A DNA stretch of 64,000 bases from Mycolicibacterium sp. TY81 (GTDB taxonomy: Bacteria; Actinomycetota; Actinomycetes; Mycobacteriales; Mycobacteriaceae). The notes beneath the pieces were generated by a model. That model did no database searches. It had not been told where the DNA came from and saw only the letters and a program-made list of their open reading frames with translations. The stretch lies in NCBI RefSeq assembly GCF_018326285.1, contig NZ_AP023362.1, forward strand, positions 2,046,001-2,110,000, given 5' to 3'. The position numbers were made by a program, and so were the translations under genes. Of this stretch, positions 1 through 10,393 are shown in pieces (within the stretch, counting starts at the first letter, position 1; each line of letters begins with the position of its first letter).

Positions 1-2
1 CG

Positions 3-404
3 GTGTCCCAGCACGACATGACGACGTCGATCACCGCCACGCTGCTTCGCGCAGCCCGCAATCTGACCGCCTGCCTGGATGCCGAACTTCAGGACACCGG
101 GCTCGGCGTCGACCACTGGCTGGCACTCGACGCCCTGGCCGCCGCCGCCGGACTCACGATGGCAGAACTGCAGGCGCTGACGCCGACCCCTGGACCCACC
201 CTGACCCGGGTGGTCGACCGGCTGGTCGTCCAGGCACTCGCATACCGGGAGGTCGACCAATTCGACCGCCGTAAGGTTCGGGTCTTCCTCAGCGAACGCG
301 GCACCCTGCTGCACGACAGCTTGCGTAGCCGGATCGAGCCCGTCGAAGCGCAATGGGCGGCGACCAATCGCCGGCAGCTGTCTGACCGACTCGCCTCGCC
401 GTAG
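3..404 (+). CDS. MarR-family transcriptional regulator (start may lie upstream)
   Basis: This is a winged helix-turn-helix protein of about 133 aa. A helical N-terminus leads into the HTH (about residues 45-75, including TMAELQALTP and TLTRVVDRLV). A typical MarR wing follows, with the charged motif VDQFDRRKVRVFLSERG at about 84-100. A GTG at 3 and an ATG at 18 are both possible starts, and the reading frame touches the window edge, so the true start is uncertain. MarR proteins usually bind palindromes as dimers and repress a neighbouring gene; the target here is not visible. At 133 aa it is slightly short for the family. It ends 2 bp from the convergent gene that follows. Confidence 0.75.
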   Translation: MSQHDMTTSITATLLRAARNLTACLDAELQDTGLGVDHWLALDALAAAAGLTMAELQALTPTPGPTLTRVVDRLVVQALAYREVDQFDRRKVRVFLSERGTLLHDSLRSRIEPVEAQWAATNRRQLSDRLASP

Positions 405-406
405 TC

Positions 407-775
407 CTACGGGGCCCAGTCGCGAACCGACTTCAGGACGCCGCGCAGGACGTTCTCCGTGACCGTGATGGGCGACAGCACCGTCTCGGCGACCCCGACG
501 ATGGCCTCGACGCGCGTCACGATCGCCTCCATGCGGTCGACGACGCCGAAGATGCGCGGCGCGAGTTCGTCGATCTGAGTGATGGTCTCGTTGAACCGCG
601 ACATCGTGGTGTCGAGGTCGCCGGTCAGCGTGCTGAGGGTCGCCAGGGTGCCTTCCATGTCGACCAGCAGTGCGTCGACCTGGGACACCGTGACGTCGGC
701 GTTGAGTGCCGCCTGCGTGAGCGTCCGGATGCGGCCGCCGACCGGACGCGCGCGGCCATCGCCTTTGTCGACCAT
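407..775 (-). CDS. Conserved hypothetical protein (Rv1444c-like)
   Basis: A 122-aa protein with no recognised domain. By position next to pgl it corresponds to M. tuberculosis Rv1444c. The sequence is Thr/Val/Asp-rich and reads as long amphipathic helices (about residues 20-120, with repeated VxxVxxxL and TxxL spacings), so a coiled-coil or bundle is likely. There is no signal peptide or membrane segment. It starts at an ATG 2 bp after the pgl stop, so it is the last gene of the pentose-phosphate operon. A longer N-terminal extension is possible in the same frame, but it is Arg-rich and overlaps pgl, so I rejected it. The function is unknown. Confidence 0.7.
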   Translation of the reverse strand: MVDKGDGRARPVGGRIRTLTQAALNADVTVSQVDALLVDMEGTLATLSTLTGDLDTTMSRFNETITQIDELAPRIFGVVDRMEAIVTRVEAIVGVAETVLSPITVTENVLRGVLKSVRDWAP

Positions 776-777
776 GG

Positions 778-1512
778 CTACAGTTTCGCTGCCGCGGCCT
801 CGTCGAGCAACCACACCGTCGCCTCGGTGCCGACGGCGCCGGCCGCTGGAATGTCTTCTGCCGCAGCGCCACCGACCGCGGCCGCGACCGCGTCGGCCTT
901 CTCGGCGCCGGCCACGACCAGCCACACCTGGCGGGCGCGACGGACCGCCGGCAGCGTCAGCGTGATGCGCCGCGGCGGTGGCTTGGGGGAGTCGGTGACG
1001 GCGACGACATATCGCTCGGTCTCGCGGACGGCGTCGGTGTGCGGGAACAGCGAGTTGACGTGCCCCTCACCGCCCATGCCCAGCAGATGCACGTCGAATT
1101 CCGGTGTCGGCGAACCGTTCCCGGCGACCGCGGCCAGCTCGCGCGCGTAGGCGGCGGCCGCGGCGTCGATGTCGTCACCGAACTCGCCGTCGCTCGCGGC
1201 CATGGCGTGCACGTTGCCGGCCGGAATGGCAACGGAATTCAGCAGCGCCTCGCGGGCCTGCTTGATGTTCCGGTCCGCGTCGTCGGCCGGAACGTAACGG
1301 TCGTCGCCCCAGAACAGGTGCACCTTGGCCCAGTCGATCGGATGTCCACCGACATGCTTGAGCAACTTGATGCCGGTACCGCCGCCGGTCAGCACGATGT
1401 ATGCCACGCCGCGGGCCTCGATGGCGCCGTTGATGGCCGCCACGAGGCGGTCGCCCACCGCGGTCACCAAAGCATCTGCGTCGGAATACTTCTCGATGAT
1501 CTGCTCAGACAT
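778..1512 (-). CDS. pgl: 6-phosphogluconolactonase
   Basis: A 244-aa protein of the DevB/SugarP-isomerase-like fold, homologous to Rv1445c. It hydrolyses 6-phosphogluconolactone to 6-phosphogluconate in the oxidative pentose-phosphate pathway. Visible family motifs are the early VLTGGGTG loop (about 45-52), the [12 protein letters not shown] segment and the later [16 protein letters not shown] segment, which carries the catalytic His region. The ATG at 1512 lies 8 bp inside the end of opcA, so translation is probably coupled. It follows zwf and opcA, the preceding step of the pathway. Confidence 0.92.
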   Translation of the reverse strand: MSEQIIEKYSDADALVTAVGDRLVAAINGAIEARGVAYIVLTGGGTGIKLLKHVGGHPIDWAKVHLFWGDDRYVPADDADRNIKQAREALLNSVAIPAGNVHAMAASDGEFGDDIDAAAAAYARELAAVAGNGSPTPEFDVHLLGMGGEGHVNSLFPHTDAVRETERYVVAVTDSPKPPPRRITLTLPAVRRARQVWLVVAGAEKADAVAAAVGGAAAEDIPAAGAVGTEATVWLLDEAAAAKL

Positions 1513-2416
1513 AAACAACCTTGTCCAGGCCCACCAGGGCGCGATGGTAAATCTCGTCGGCATCCAGCCGGCGCATCTCTTCGGCGAGGCAGTCGCGAGC
1601 TTCCCTGCGCGCCAACGGAATGCGGGCCTCCGGTCGGCCGGTGCGGGTGAGCGATGCGGTGACACCGGTCTGCGGGCGGCTCAGCGTGATGGTCTCGGTC
1701 GGCCGGGTCAGCACGACTTTGAGGTCACCGACCGCGCGCGTCACCGGACCGTCGATGCAGGCCGCCAGCCAGCCGGCCAGGATGTCCAGCGCCGGTTCGT
1801 CTTTCAGCCCCGACACCAGCGCTTCGGTGATCGGTTCGTACGGGGCCTGGTCCAGCGCCGCGGCGAGCAACGCCCGCCAGTACGTCACCCGGCTCCAGGC
1901 CAGATCGGTGTCCCCGGACGTATATCCGGCCAGCCGGCTCTTGATGCACGTCAAGGGGTCTTCGCCGTTGGTGGCGTCGGTGATCCGGCGGATCGCCAGC
2001 TTGCCCAGCGGATCGGCTGCCGGCACCGCGGGCGCCACGTCGGGCCACCACGTGACCACCGGGGTATCCGGCAGCAGGAAGGGCGTCACCACACTGCTGG
2101 CATGGCCGGCCAGCGGACCCGAGAGACGCAGCACCACAACCTCATTGGCGCCGGCGTCGCGGCCCACCCGAAGCTGGGCGTCCAGGCGGGCCTCGGTGGC
2201 CAGCCGGTCACCCGGGATCACCACGATGACGCGGCACGGATGTTCGCGGCTGGCGGTATTGGCGGCGTCGATGGCCTCTTCGAGGATGGCCTCGGTGTCG
2301 GGCGCCACCACCAGGGTCAGCACCCGCCCGAGGGTGATGGCACCGCCCTCTTCGCGAAGGGAGACGATCTTCTTGTTGATCGCACCGGTATTGGTGTCGG
2401 GCAGATCGAGAATCAC
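1505..2416 (-). CDS. opcA: OpcA, glucose-6-phosphate dehydrogenase assembly protein
   Basis: A 303-aa protein matching the length and N-terminus ([10 protein letters not shown] then [10 protein letters not shown]) of mycobacterial OpcA (Rv1446c). OpcA is needed for full activity and oligomerisation of glucose-6-phosphate dehydrogenase in cyanobacteria and actinobacteria. No catalytic motif is expected. The GTG start at 2416 overlaps the zwf stop in the 4-bp GTGA form, and its end overlaps the start of pgl by 8 bp. I therefore rejected the longer upstream extension of the frame. Confidence 0.93.
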   Translation of the reverse strand: MILDLPDTNTGAINKKIVSLREEGGAITLGRVLTLVVAPDTEAILEEAIDAANTASREHPCRVIVVIPGDRLATEARLDAQLRVGRDAGANEVVVLRLSGPLAGHASSVVTPFLLPDTPVVTWWPDVAPAVPAADPLGKLAIRRITDATNGEDPLTCIKSRLAGYTSGDTDLAWSRVTYWRALLAAALDQAPYEPITEALVSGLKDEPALDILAGWLAACIDGPVTRAVGDLKVVLTRPTETITLSRPQTGVTASLTRTGRPEARIPLARREARDCLAEEMRRLDADEIYHRALVGLDKVVYV

Positions 2417-3972
2417 GGTCGCCTCCAATCGCGGCCGCTGCGCCGCAGCATCTCGAATGCCGACTCCGGACCCCAGGTACCCGACTCGTAGGGCTCGGGC
2501 CGCCCGCCGGCCTTGTCCTGCGCCGCCCAATGCTCGAGCGCGGGATCCAGTATCTTCCAGGACAATTCGACCTCGGCGTTGACCGGGAACAGTGACGGCT
2601 CGCCGAGCAGGACATCGAGGATCAGTCGTTCGTAGGCTTCGGGGGAGTCCTCGGCGAACGCGGAACCGTACGAGAAGTCCATGCTGACGTCGCGGACCTC
2701 CATGAGGTGCCCCGGCACCTTCGAACCGAACCGAAGGGTGATGCCTTCGTCGGGTTGCACCCGGATCACCAGGGCGTTCTGTCCGAGCTCATCGGTCATC
2801 GTGGCATCGAACGGCAGGTGCGGCGCCCGCTTGAACAGCAACGCGATCTCGGTGACCCTGCGCCCCAACCGTTTTCCCGTGCGCAGGTAGAACGGCACCC
2901 CGGCCCAGCGCCGGGTGTCGACCTCGACCGTGATGGCCGCGAAGGTCTCGGTGGTCGACGTCGACGAGAAGCCTTCCTCGTCGAGCAGGCCGACGACCTT
3001 CTCGCCGCCCTGCCAGCCGGCGGCGTACTGACCGCGTGCCGTGGTCTCGTCCAGCGGCTCGGCCAGGTGCGTCGCCGACAGCACCTTGATCTTCTCGGCC
3101 TGCAGTTCGTGCGGTGAGAAGTTGACGGGCTCCTCCAGCGCCGTCAGCGCCAGTAGCTGCAGGAGGTGGTTCTGAATGACGTCGCGGGCGGCGCCCACGC
3201 CGTCGTAATAACCGCCGCGTCCACCGAGTCCGATGTCCTCGGCCATCGTGATCTGCACGCTGTCGACGTAATGGGCGTTCCACACCGGTTCGAACAACTC
3301 GTTGGCGAACCGCAGCGCCAGGATGTTCTGGACGGTTTCCTTGCCCAGGTAGTGGTCGATGCGGAACACCGACGACTCCGGGAACACACTGTTGACGACG
3401 CCGTTGAGCGCCTCGGCGCTGGCCAGGTCGTGCCCGAACGGCTTCTCGATGACCACCCGGCTCCACGATCCGTCCGACTTGTTGGCCAGACCGGACGTGG
3501 ACAGCTGCTCGCACACCTGCGGGAACGCGTTCGGCGGAATCGACAGGTAGAACGCATGATTGCCGCCCGTGCCGCGTTCCTCGTCGAGCTTGTGCAGCGT
3601 CTCACGCAGCCGTTCGAAAGCTGCGTCGTCGTCGAACGTGCCCTGCACGAAACGGAAGCCCTCGGCCAGCCGGTCCCAGACTTCCTGCCGGAACGGGGTC
3701 CGGGCGTGCTGTTTGACGGCGTCGTGGACAACCTGGCCGAAATCCTCGTCGGCCCAGTCGCGACGTGCGAAGCCGACCAACGCGAACGACGGCGGCAGGA
3801 GCCCCCGGTTGGCCAGGTCGTAGATCGCCGGCATCAGCTTCTTACGGGCCAGATCGCCTGTGACGCCGAAGATCACCACCGCGCACGGGCCGGCGATGCG
3901 GGGCATGCGCTTGTCGCGCTTGTCCCGCAGGGGGTTCACCCAATCCGCCGGCCGCCCGCTGCAGTCACTCAT
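2413..3972 (-). CDS. zwf: Glucose-6-phosphate 1-dehydrogenase
   Basis: A 519-aa enzyme (Rv1447c/Zwf2 homologue) that oxidises glucose-6-phosphate to the lactone with NADP. The dinucleotide-binding segment [20 protein letters not shown] is near residue 35. The substrate and active-site signature [15 protein letters not shown] is near residue 200. The C-terminal domain contains the conserved FYLRTGKRL segment. The ATG at 3972 overlaps the tal stop in ATGA form. A much longer upstream extension in this frame is Arg-rich and lies antisense-free over tal, so it is not coding. It sits third in the tkt-tal-zwf-opcA-pgl operon. Confidence 0.96.
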   Translation of the reverse strand: MSDCSGRPADWVNPLRDKRDKRMPRIAGPCAVVIFGVTGDLARKKLMPAIYDLANRGLLPPSFALVGFARRDWADEDFGQVVHDAVKQHARTPFRQEVWDRLAEGFRFVQGTFDDDAAFERLRETLHKLDEERGTGGNHAFYLSIPPNAFPQVCEQLSTSGLANKSDGSWSRVVIEKPFGHDLASAEALNGVVNSVFPESSVFRIDHYLGKETVQNILALRFANELFEPVWNAHYVDSVQITMAEDIGLGGRGGYYDGVGAARDVIQNHLLQLLALTALEEPVNFSPHELQAEKIKVLSATHLAEPLDETTARGQYAAGWQGGEKVVGLLDEEGFSSTSTTETFAAITVEVDTRRWAGVPFYLRTGKRLGRRVTEIALLFKRAPHLPFDATMTDELGQNALVIRVQPDEGITLRFGSKVPGHLMEVRDVSMDFSYGSAFAEDSPEAYERLILDVLLGEPSLFPVNAEVELSWKILDPALEHWAAQDKAGGRPEPYESGTWGPESAFEMLRRSGRDWRRP

Positions 3973-5078
3973 TTCAGCGCGTCGAGTTGACCCTGCGTGG
4001 CCTCGAGCAGCTCGCCCCAGGACTTCTCGAACTTCTCCACGCCCTCGACCTCGAGGAGGTTGAAGACGTCGTCCAAGTCGATCCCGACGGCCGACAGCTC
4101 GTCGAACACGGCCTGCGCCGCGGCAGCTGTTCCGGAGATGGTGTCCCCGGTGATCTGGCCGTGGTCGGCGACGGCTTCCAGGGTCTTCTCCGGCATGGTG
4201 TTGACCGTGTTGGCGGCGACCAGTTCGGTGACGTACAGCGTGTCCGGGTAGTCCGGGTTCTTCACGCCGGTCGATGCCCACAGCGGGCGCTGCACGCGGG
4301 CACCCTCGGCCTTGAGGTTCGCGAACTGCGGGCCGCCGAAGACCTGCTCGTAGGCCGCGTAGGCCAGCCGGGCGTTGGCGACGCCCGCCTTGCCGCGCAG
4401 ACCCAGCGCCGAGCCACCGATCTTCTCCAGCCGCGCGTCGATCTCGGTGTCCACGCGGGACACGAAGAACGAAGCGACAGAATGGATCTTGGACAGGTCA
4501 TGGCCGGCTTCCCGGGCCTTCTCGAGCCCGGTCAGGTAGGCGTCCATCACGGCGCGGTGCCGCTCCACCGAGAAGATCAGGGTGACGTTGACCGAGATGC
4601 CCTCGGCGATCACCGCGGTGATCGCCGGCAGGCCCGCCAGGGTCGCCGGAATCTTGATCAGCAGGTTCGGGCGGTCGACGATCTTCCACAGCTCGATGGC
4701 CTGCAGGATCGTCTTGTCGGTGTCGTGCGCCAGCCGCGGGTCAACCTCGATGGACACCCGGCCGTCGACGCCGCCGGAGGCCTCGTACACCTTGGCCAGC
4801 ACGTCGCACGCGTTGCGGACGTCGTCGGTGGTGACGGTGCGGATGGTGGCGTCCACGTCGGCGCCACGCGACGCCAGCTCGTGCACCTGCTCGTCGTAGG
4901 CCGTGCCCTTCGACAGCGCGGCCTGGAAGATCGACGGGTTGGTGGTGACGCCCACGACGCTGCGGGTGTTGATCAGCTCGGTGAGGTTCCCCGACTGCAG
5001 CCGCTCACGCGACAGGTCGTCGAGCCACACGGAGACACCGGCGGCGCTCAGCGCCGCGAGGTTCGGGTTCTGAGTCAT
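3969..5078 (-). CDS. tal: Transaldolase
   Basis: A 369-aa transaldolase, about the 373 aa of M. tuberculosis Tal. It transfers a dihydroxyacetone unit between sedoheptulose-7-phosphate and glyceraldehyde-3-phosphate. The N-terminal signature GVTTNPSIF is near residue 50. The Schiff-base lysine lies in [16 protein letters not shown], near residue 140. The ATG at 5078 is preceded on the minus strand by AGAAAGAGCAC, which includes a weak Shine-Dalgarno. The gene follows tkt by 25 bp and overlaps zwf by 4 bp, so both non-oxidative and oxidative steps are transcribed together. Confidence 0.95.
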   Translation of the reverse strand: MTQNPNLAALSAAGVSVWLDDLSRERLQSGNLTELINTRSVVGVTTNPSIFQAALSKGTAYDEQVHELASRGADVDATIRTVTTDDVRNACDVLAKVYEASGGVDGRVSIEVDPRLAHDTDKTILQAIELWKIVDRPNLLIKIPATLAGLPAITAVIAEGISVNVTLIFSVERHRAVMDAYLTGLEKAREAGHDLSKIHSVASFFVSRVDTEIDARLEKIGGSALGLRGKAGVANARLAYAAYEQVFGGPQFANLKAEGARVQRPLWASTGVKNPDYPDTLYVTELVAANTVNTMPEKTLEAVADHGQITGDTISGTAAAAQAVFDELSAVGIDLDDVFNLLEVEGVEKFEKSWGELLEATQGQLDALK

Positions 5079-5103
5079 GAGGGTGCTCTTTCTGAATCGG
5101 TTG

Positions 5104-7197
5104 TCAGTTGTCCAATGAGCGTTCTGCGGCGGCGACGACGGCCTCAGCGGTGAAGCCGAACTCCCGGAACAGGGTCTTGTCGTCGGCCGATGCGCCGTAG
5201 TGCTCGATCGAGATGATCTCGCCGGTGTCACCGACCAGCTTGTGCCAAGGCTGCGCGATGCCGGCCTCGACCGCAACACGTGCCGAGACGTCGGGCGGCA
5301 GCACCGCGTCGCGGTACTCCTTCGGCTGCGCCTCGAACCATTCCAGACACGGCATCGACACCACGTAGGCGACGATGTCCTTGTCCGCCAACAGCTTCTG
5401 CGCCTCGACGGCCAACTGCACCTCGGAACCGGTCGCGATGATGATGACGTCGGCGTCGTCGGCCGGGTTGCCGCCACCGAGCACGTAACCACCACGGGCA
5501 GCGCCCGCGGCGTCGGTGCCCTCGAGGACGGGTACCCCCTGGCGCGTCAGGATGAAACCGGTCGGGTTGTTGCCGTGGGTGCGCTGCAGGATGGTGCGCC
5601 AGGTGTAGGCGGTCTCGTTCGGGTCGGCGGGACGAACCACCGACAGATTCGGGATCGCGCGCAGCGCGGCCAGGTGCTCGATCGGCTGGTGCGTCGGGCC
5701 GTCCTCACCCAGACCGATGGAGTCGTGCGTCCAGATGTAGATCGGGTCGATGTTCATCAGCGCGGCCAACCGCACCGCCGGACGCATGTAGTCGGCGAAC
5801 TGCAGGAAGGTGCCCGCGAACGGACGCGTCGGGCCGTGCAGCACGATGCCGTTGAGGATCGAGCCCATGGCGTGTTCGCGGATGCCGAAGTGCAGGACCC
5901 GGCCGTACCAGTCGGCGGTGTAGTCCTCGGTCGAGATCGACGGCGGGCCGAACGACTTCACGCCGTTGATGGTCGTGTTGTTGCTGCCCGCGAGATCGGC
6001 TGAGCCACCCCATAATTCGGGCAGCTTGCCGGCGACGTCGTTGAGCACCTTGCCGAACGCGGCACGCGTTGCGACGGCCTTGCTGCCCGGCTCCCAGTAC
6101 GTCAGGTCGGCGTCCCAGCCCTCGGGCAGGGTGCCGGCCTGCAGGCGGTCCAGCAGCTTCTTGCGCTCGGGCTCCTTGGCGGCCCAGGCGTCGAACGCGA
6201 CCTGCCACTCGTCATGCGCCTTCTTGCCACGCGCGACGAGCTCGCGGGTGTGCGCGATGACCTCGGGCTTCACGTCGAAGCTCTTGTCCGGGTCGAATCC
6301 CAGCACCTTCTTGGTGGCGGCGACCTCGTCGGCGCCCAGTGCCGAACCGTGCACCCCACCGGTGTTCATCTTGGTGGGCGCCGGGTAGCCGATGATTGTG
6401 CGCACCGAGATGAACGACGGGCGGTCGGTCACTTTTCGTGCCTCTGCCAACGCAGCTTCCAGGGCCACCACGTTCTCGCCGCCGTCGACCTCCTGGACGT
6501 GCCAGCCGTAGGCGCGGTAGCGCGCGCAGGTGTCCTCGGACAGCGCGATGTTGGTGTCGTGCTCGATGGAGATCTTGTTGTTGTCCCACAGCACGATCAG
6601 GTTGCCGAGCTGCTGGGTACCGGCGAGCGACGACGCCTCGCTGGTCACGCCCTCTTCGATGTCACCGTCCGATGCGATGACGTAGATGAAGTGGTCGAAC
6701 GGGCTCTCACCGGGCGCGGCGTCGGGATCGAAGAGTCCGCGCTCGTAGCGCGCCGCCATCGCCATGCCGACCGATGAGGCCAGGCCCTGGCCCAGGGGGC
6801 CGGTGGTGATCTCGACGCCCTTGGTGTGGCCGTACTCGGGGTGGCCCGGGGTCAGCGAGCCCCAGGTGCGCAGTGCCTCGATGTCGGCCAGCTCGAGGCC
6901 GAAGCCGCCCATGTACAGCTGCAGGTACAGCGTCAGGCTGGAGTGCCCACACGACAGCACGAAGCGGTCACGGCCGATCCAGTGGGTGTCGGACGGGTCA
7001 TGACGCATCTGGCGCTGGAACAGGGTGTAGGCCAGCGGGGCGAGACTCATGGCGGTTCCGGGATGGCCGTTACCGACCTTCTGAACCGCATCCGCGGCCA
7101 GCACTCGTACGGTGTCGACGGCGGCCGAGTCCAGCTCGGTCCAGTCGTCCGGGTGGTGCGGGCGGGTGAGTTCGGAAATCTCTTCGACTGTGGTCAC
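5104..7197 (-). CDS. tkt: Transketolase
   Basis: A 697-aa thiamine-diphosphate enzyme and first gene of the pentose-phosphate operon (Rv1449c homologue, about 700 aa). The N-terminal domain shows [16 protein letters not shown] and the ThDP/Mg motif [15 protein letters not shown] (about 150-165). The middle domain has the catalytic Glu in [11 protein letters not shown] and the transketolase motif [23 protein letters not shown] chose the GTG at 7197 because the encoded [12 protein letters not shown] matches the mycobacterial N-terminus. Fifteen extra upstream residues are possible in frame but not expected. Confidence 0.96.
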   Translation of the reverse strand: MTTVEEISELTRPHHPDDWTELDSAAVDTVRVLAADAVQKVGNGHPGTAMSLAPLAYTLFQRQMRHDPSDTHWIGRDRFVLSCGHSSLTLYLQLYMGGFGLELADIEALRTWGSLTPGHPEYGHTKGVEITTGPLGQGLASSVGMAMAARYERGLFDPDAAPGESPFDHFIYVIASDGDIEEGVTSEASSLAGTQQLGNLIVLWDNNKISIEHDTNIALSEDTCARYRAYGWHVQEVDGGENVVALEAALAEARKVTDRPSFISVRTIIGYPAPTKMNTGGVHGSALGADEVAATKKVLGFDPDKSFDVKPEVIAHTRELVARGKKAHDEWQVAFDAWAAKEPERKKLLDRLQAGTLPEGWDADLTYWEPGSKAVATRAAFGKVLNDVAGKLPELWGGSADLAGSNNTTINGVKSFGPPSISTEDYTADWYGRVLHFGIREHAMGSILNGIVLHGPTRPFAGTFLQFADYMRPAVRLAALMNIDPIYIWTHDSIGLGEDGPTHQPIEHLAALRAIPNLSVVRPADPNETAYTWRTILQRTHGNNPTGFILTRQGVPVLEGTDAAGAARGGYVLGGGNPADDADVIIIATGSEVQLAVEAQKLLADKDIVAYVVSMPCLEWFEAQPKEYRDAVLPPDVSARVAVEAGIAQPWHKLVGDTGEIISIEHYGASADDKTLFREFGFTAEAVVAAAERSLDN

Positions 7198-7425
7198 GGG
7201 CGCACTCCTACTGGGGGACGTCTCGGGCTCGGCAAATTGCAAGCGAGCTGCATGACAACCCTAGTGCGCGCCGCTGGTGTGGTGCAGACCGCTTCACCTT
7301 TGGCCTGTCCGTGATTGGGTTTCCGTTCACCTGAATGCACCCTGCGGTGTGGAGCACTCAGGTGCGCGGTCTACCATCGTCTGTAGTAGAGGCTGCGCGG
7401 CCGTGACTTCCGAGGAGATATCTGC
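7198..7425. promoter_or_regulatory. Divergent promoter region between tkt and ctaB
   Basis: A 228-bp non-coding region from which tkt reads left and ctaB reads right. It holds an inverted repeat, CACCTGA at 7328-7334 and TCAGGTG at 7358-7364, with the shorter pair GCACC/GGTGT nested between the arms. This could form a cruciform or a split operator. The ctaB ribosome site GAGGAG is at 7412-7417. No regulator can be assigned from sequence alone. Confidence 0.4.
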
Positions 7426-8439
7426 GTGAGCATTCGCGAGCGCCGTTCCGTCCACGGGGCACACGGTTTCGGTCCCGGAGCTGCGGCGTCTGACGAGTCC
7501 GGCTCTGCTTCGGGGACCAAGTCGCCGAACCGGGTTCGGGACACGCTGTTGGCCTACATCGCGCTCACCAAGCCGCGCGTCATCGAACTGCTGCTGGTGA
7601 CCACCATCCCGGCGATGCTGCTGGCGCACCGGTTCGACGTGGTGGCCAGCCAGGGTCCGATCAAGCCATTGCTGATCCTGAACACCCTGGTCGGTGGACT
7701 GCTCGCGGCCGCAGGCGCCAACACCCTGAACTGTGTCGCCGACGCCGACATCGACAAGGTGATGAAGCGCACCGCCCGCCGGCCGTTGGCGCGGGCGACC
7801 GTTCCGACCCGGAACGCGCTGATCTTCGGCCTGATCCTCACCGTCACGTCGTTCGTGTGGCTGTGGCACAGCTCGAATCTGCTGTCGGGCCTGCTCGCGC
7901 TGGCGACCATCGCCTTCTACGTCTTCGTCTACACGCTGCTACTGAAGCGCCGCACCTCGCAGAACGTGGTGTGGGGCGGCGCCGCCGGCTGCATGCCGGT
8001 GATGATCGGGTGGTCGGCGGTCACCGGCACCATCCAATGGCCGGCGTTGGTGATGTTCCTGATCATCTTCTTCTGGACGCCGCCGCACACCTGGGCACTG
8101 GCCATGCGCTACAAGGAGGACTACGAGGCGGCCGGCGTGCCGATGCTGCCCGTCGTCGCCACTGAGCGCGAGGTCACCAAGCAGATCCTGATCTACACCT
8201 GGGCGACGGTGCTGACGACGCTCGCGCTGGCGTTCGCCACCGGCTGGCTGTACGCGGCGGTGGCGCTGGTGGCCGGCGTGTGGTTCCTGGTGATGGCACA
8301 CCAGCTGTACTCGGGCGTCAAGCGCGGTGAGCCGGTCAAGCCGCTGCGTCTGTTCCTGCAGTCGAACAACTATCTCGCGGTGCTGTTCTGCGCGCTGGCG
8401 GTCGACTCGGCGCTCGCGCTGCCGATGCTGTTCCACTGA
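7426..8439 (+). CDS. ctaB: Protoheme IX farnesyltransferase (heme O synthase)
   Basis: A 337-aa UbiA-type membrane prenyltransferase (Rv1451 homologue). It adds a farnesyl group to heme B to make heme O for cytochrome aa3 oxidase. After a polar N-tail of about 40 residues, eight to nine hydrophobic helices follow. The Mg-polyprenyl-binding motif [21 protein letters not shown] is near residues 102-122 and the second Asp-containing loop ([16 protein letters not shown]) is near 225. The GTG start sits 8 bp after a GAGGAG ribosome site. The partner enzyme ctaA is at 14717-15646 in the same window. Confidence 0.94.
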   Translation: MSIRERRSVHGAHGFGPGAAASDESGSASGTKSPNRVRDTLLAYIALTKPRVIELLLVTTIPAMLLAHRFDVVASQGPIKPLLILNTLVGGLLAAAGANTLNCVADADIDKVMKRTARRPLARATVPTRNALIFGLILTVTSFVWLWHSSNLLSGLLALATIAFYVFVYTLLLKRRTSQNVVWGGAAGCMPVMIGWSAVTGTIQWPALVMFLIIFFWTPPHTWALAMRYKEDYEAAGVPMLPVVATEREVTKQILIYTWATVLTTLALAFATGWLYAAVALVAGVWFLVMAHQLYSGVKRGEPVKPLRLFLQSNNYLAVLFCALAVDSALALPMLFH

Positions 8440-8462
8440 CCTGACCCACTAGCTTGGGGGAC

Positions 8463-9404
8463 ATGCCCCAACTGGTGAGCCCCGACAATTTCGCCCGCGC
8501 CGAATCTGATCTGTACTTCGCCAAACTCGTCTCGGACGGCAGCTTCGCGACGCTGCAACACACTCGTGAGTTGAGTCCGCTCGACAAGCAGATGGTCATT
8601 CGGCAGAACCGCGACACCCTCTACTCGGCCGCGGTGTTCGACCTCGACGCCGGACCGGTCACCGTCACCCTGCCCGACAGCGCGGGCCGGTTCATGTCGC
8701 TCCAGGTCATCAACGAGGACCACTACACGACGCAGGTCGCCTATGCCCCGGCGACGGTGACCCTCACGCGCGCGGCCGTCGGTACCCGCTACGCGGCGGT
8801 GGCCATCCGCACGCTGGTCGATCCCAACGATGCGGCCGATCTGGCCGCCGTACACGCACTGCAGGACGCCATCACCGCCGCGCAGGTTGCCCCGGGAAGC
8901 TTCGAGGTACCCGACTGGGACGCTGCCACCCAGAAGACCGTGCGCGATGCGCTCGTCACGCTGGCCACCACGCTGCCGGACACCAAGCGGATGTTCGGCA
9001 CCGCCGCCGACACGGACCCGGTGCGGCACCTGATCGGATCGGCCAACGCGTGGGGTGGCAACCCGCAGCGAGACGCGCTGTACCTGACTGTCGTACCGCC
9101 GCAGAACGACGGCACCACGGTGCACCGGCTCACCGTCAAAGATGTTCCGGTGGACGGTTTCTGGTCGGTGACGGTCTACAACAAAGACGGCTACTTCACC
9201 GCCAACGAGCAGAACGCGTACTCGCTGAACAACATCACCGCCGTCAAGGACACCGACGGCTCGACGACGATCCAGTTCGGCGGCGCCGATGCGCGGAATC
9301 TGCTGCCGATCACCCCGGGCTGGAACTACACCGTGCGGCTGTACCGGCCGCGCGCCGAGATTCTCGACGGCAGCTGGACGTTCCCGGTGGCAGAGCCCGT
9401 TTAG
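8463..9404 (+). CDS. DUF1254/DUF1214 domain protein
   Basis: A 313-aa protein made of an N-terminal DUF1254 module (about residues 35-110, with VTVTLPDSAGRFMSLQVINE) and a C-terminal DUF1214 module (about 215-310, with WSVTVYNKDGYF and NYTVRLYRPRAE). Proteins of this pair are widespread and of unknown biochemical role; many are secreted, but no signal peptide is seen here. The ATG at 8463 follows a GGGGG stretch; a TTG at 8454 is an alternative. It follows ctaB by 23 bp and its stop overlaps the convergent qor stop. M. tuberculosis has a different gene content here. Confidence 0.8.
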   Translation: MPQLVSPDNFARAESDLYFAKLVSDGSFATLQHTRELSPLDKQMVIRQNRDTLYSAAVFDLDAGPVTVTLPDSAGRFMSLQVINEDHYTTQVAYAPATVTLTRAAVGTRYAAVAIRTLVDPNDAADLAAVHALQDAITAAQVAPGSFEVPDWDAATQKTVRDALVTLATTLPDTKRMFGTAADTDPVRHLIGSANAWGGNPQRDALYLTVVPPQNDGTTVHRLTVKDVPVDGFWSVTVYNKDGYFTANEQNAYSLNNITAVKDTDGSTTIQFGGADARNLLPITPGWNYTVRLYRPRAEILDGSWTFPVAEPV

Positions 9405-10375
9405 GGCACCAGCACCACCGAGCCGACGGTCAGGCGGGCCTGCAGGTCTGCGTGTGCGCGGGCGGCGTCGGCCAGGGGGTAGCGCTGGCTGACCGTCACG
9501 TTGATGGTGCCGTCGGCGACTGCCTGCAGCAGTTCGCCTGCCCGCCAGGAGAATTCGTCGGCGGTGCGGGTGTAGTGGGCAAGCGTCGGCCGGGTGACGA
9601 ACAACGAGCCCGCGCTGTTGAGCCGCTGCAGGTCGAACGGCGGCACGGGCCCGCTCGAGGCGCCGAACAACGCCAGGGTGCCGCGGACCGCGAGGCTGGC
9701 CAGGCTGGCCTCGAACGTGGACGCGCCGACGCCGTCGTACACCGCGGCGACGCCGTTGCCGCCCGTCAGCTCGCGGATCTTCGCGCCGAACTCGGCGGGG
9801 TCGTCGGGATAGTCCAGCACCTCGATGGCACCAGCCTTGCGGGACAACTCGGCCTTGTCCTGGGTGGAGACGGTCGTGATGACCCGAACGGCCATGCTGG
9901 TGGCCCACTGCGTGAGGATCAGCCCGACGCCGCCGGCGCCGGCGTGCAGCAGCACGGTGTCACCCTGCTGCACCGGGTAGGTCGACTTGATCAGGTAGTG
10001 GGCCGTCATGCCTTTGAGGAGTGCCGCGGCGGCCACCTCGGGCTCCACGCCCTCCGGGACGTAGGCCACGTAATCGGCTGGTGCGACGCAGTATTCGGAG
10101 TAGGCGGCGTCTGCCGCGGCGGTGACCACCCGATCGCCGACCGCCAGCGCGGCGACATCGTCGCCGACCGCGGTGATGGTGCCGCAGACCTCCTGGCCCG
10201 GGATATAGGGGACCGGACGCGGGTACAACCCGGAGCGGAAGTACGTGTCGATGAAGTTGACGCCGATGGCCTCGGCCTTGATCAGGACCTCGCCCGGGCC
10301 GGGGGTGGGCTCGGGGCGTTCGACGAAGGACAGGACTTCCGGACCGCCGAGTTCGGCGACTTCGATGGCGTGCAT
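9401..10375 (-). CDS. qor: NADPH:quinone oxidoreductase, zinc-independent MDR family
   Basis: A 324-aa medium-chain dehydrogenase/reductase matching Rv1454c (qor). The N-terminal catalytic fold carries GVNFIDTYFRSGLYP (about 38-52) and PGQEVCGTITAVGDDV. The Rossmann domain has the cofactor motif LLHAGAGGVGLILTQWA near residue 140. The zinc-ligand cysteines of alcohol dehydrogenases are absent, as expected for quinone oxidoreductases. The ATG at 10375 is chosen; a second ATG four codons upstream is possible. It is divergent from the ATP-grasp gene, with only 18 bp between starts. Confidence 0.92.
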   Translation of the reverse strand: MHAIEVAELGGPEVLSFVERPEPTPGPGEVLIKAEAIGVNFIDTYFRSGLYPRPVPYIPGQEVCGTITAVGDDVAALAVGDRVVTAAADAAYSEYCVAPADYVAYVPEGVEPEVAAAALLKGMTAHYLIKSTYPVQQGDTVLLHAGAGGVGLILTQWATSMAVRVITTVSTQDKAELSRKAGAIEVLDYPDDPAEFGAKIRELTGGNGVAAVYDGVGASTFEASLASLAVRGTLALFGASSGPVPPFDLQRLNSAGSLFVTRPTLAHYTRTADEFSWRAGELLQAVADGTINVTVSQRYPLADAARAHADLQARLTVGSVVLVP

Positions 10376-10393
10376 GGCACCTATCATTCCAAC

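Noticed and set aside
3973..4281. A 103-residue N-terminal extension of Zwf
   Set aside because: The extra sequence lies within tal, is Arg/Gly-rich, and the ATGA overlap at 3969-3972 gives a standard start.
9050..10393. A long upstream extension of the ATP-grasp frame through qor and the DUF1254 gene
   Set aside because: Both overlapped genes are clear homologues, and the GTG at 10394 gives the expected N-terminus and length.
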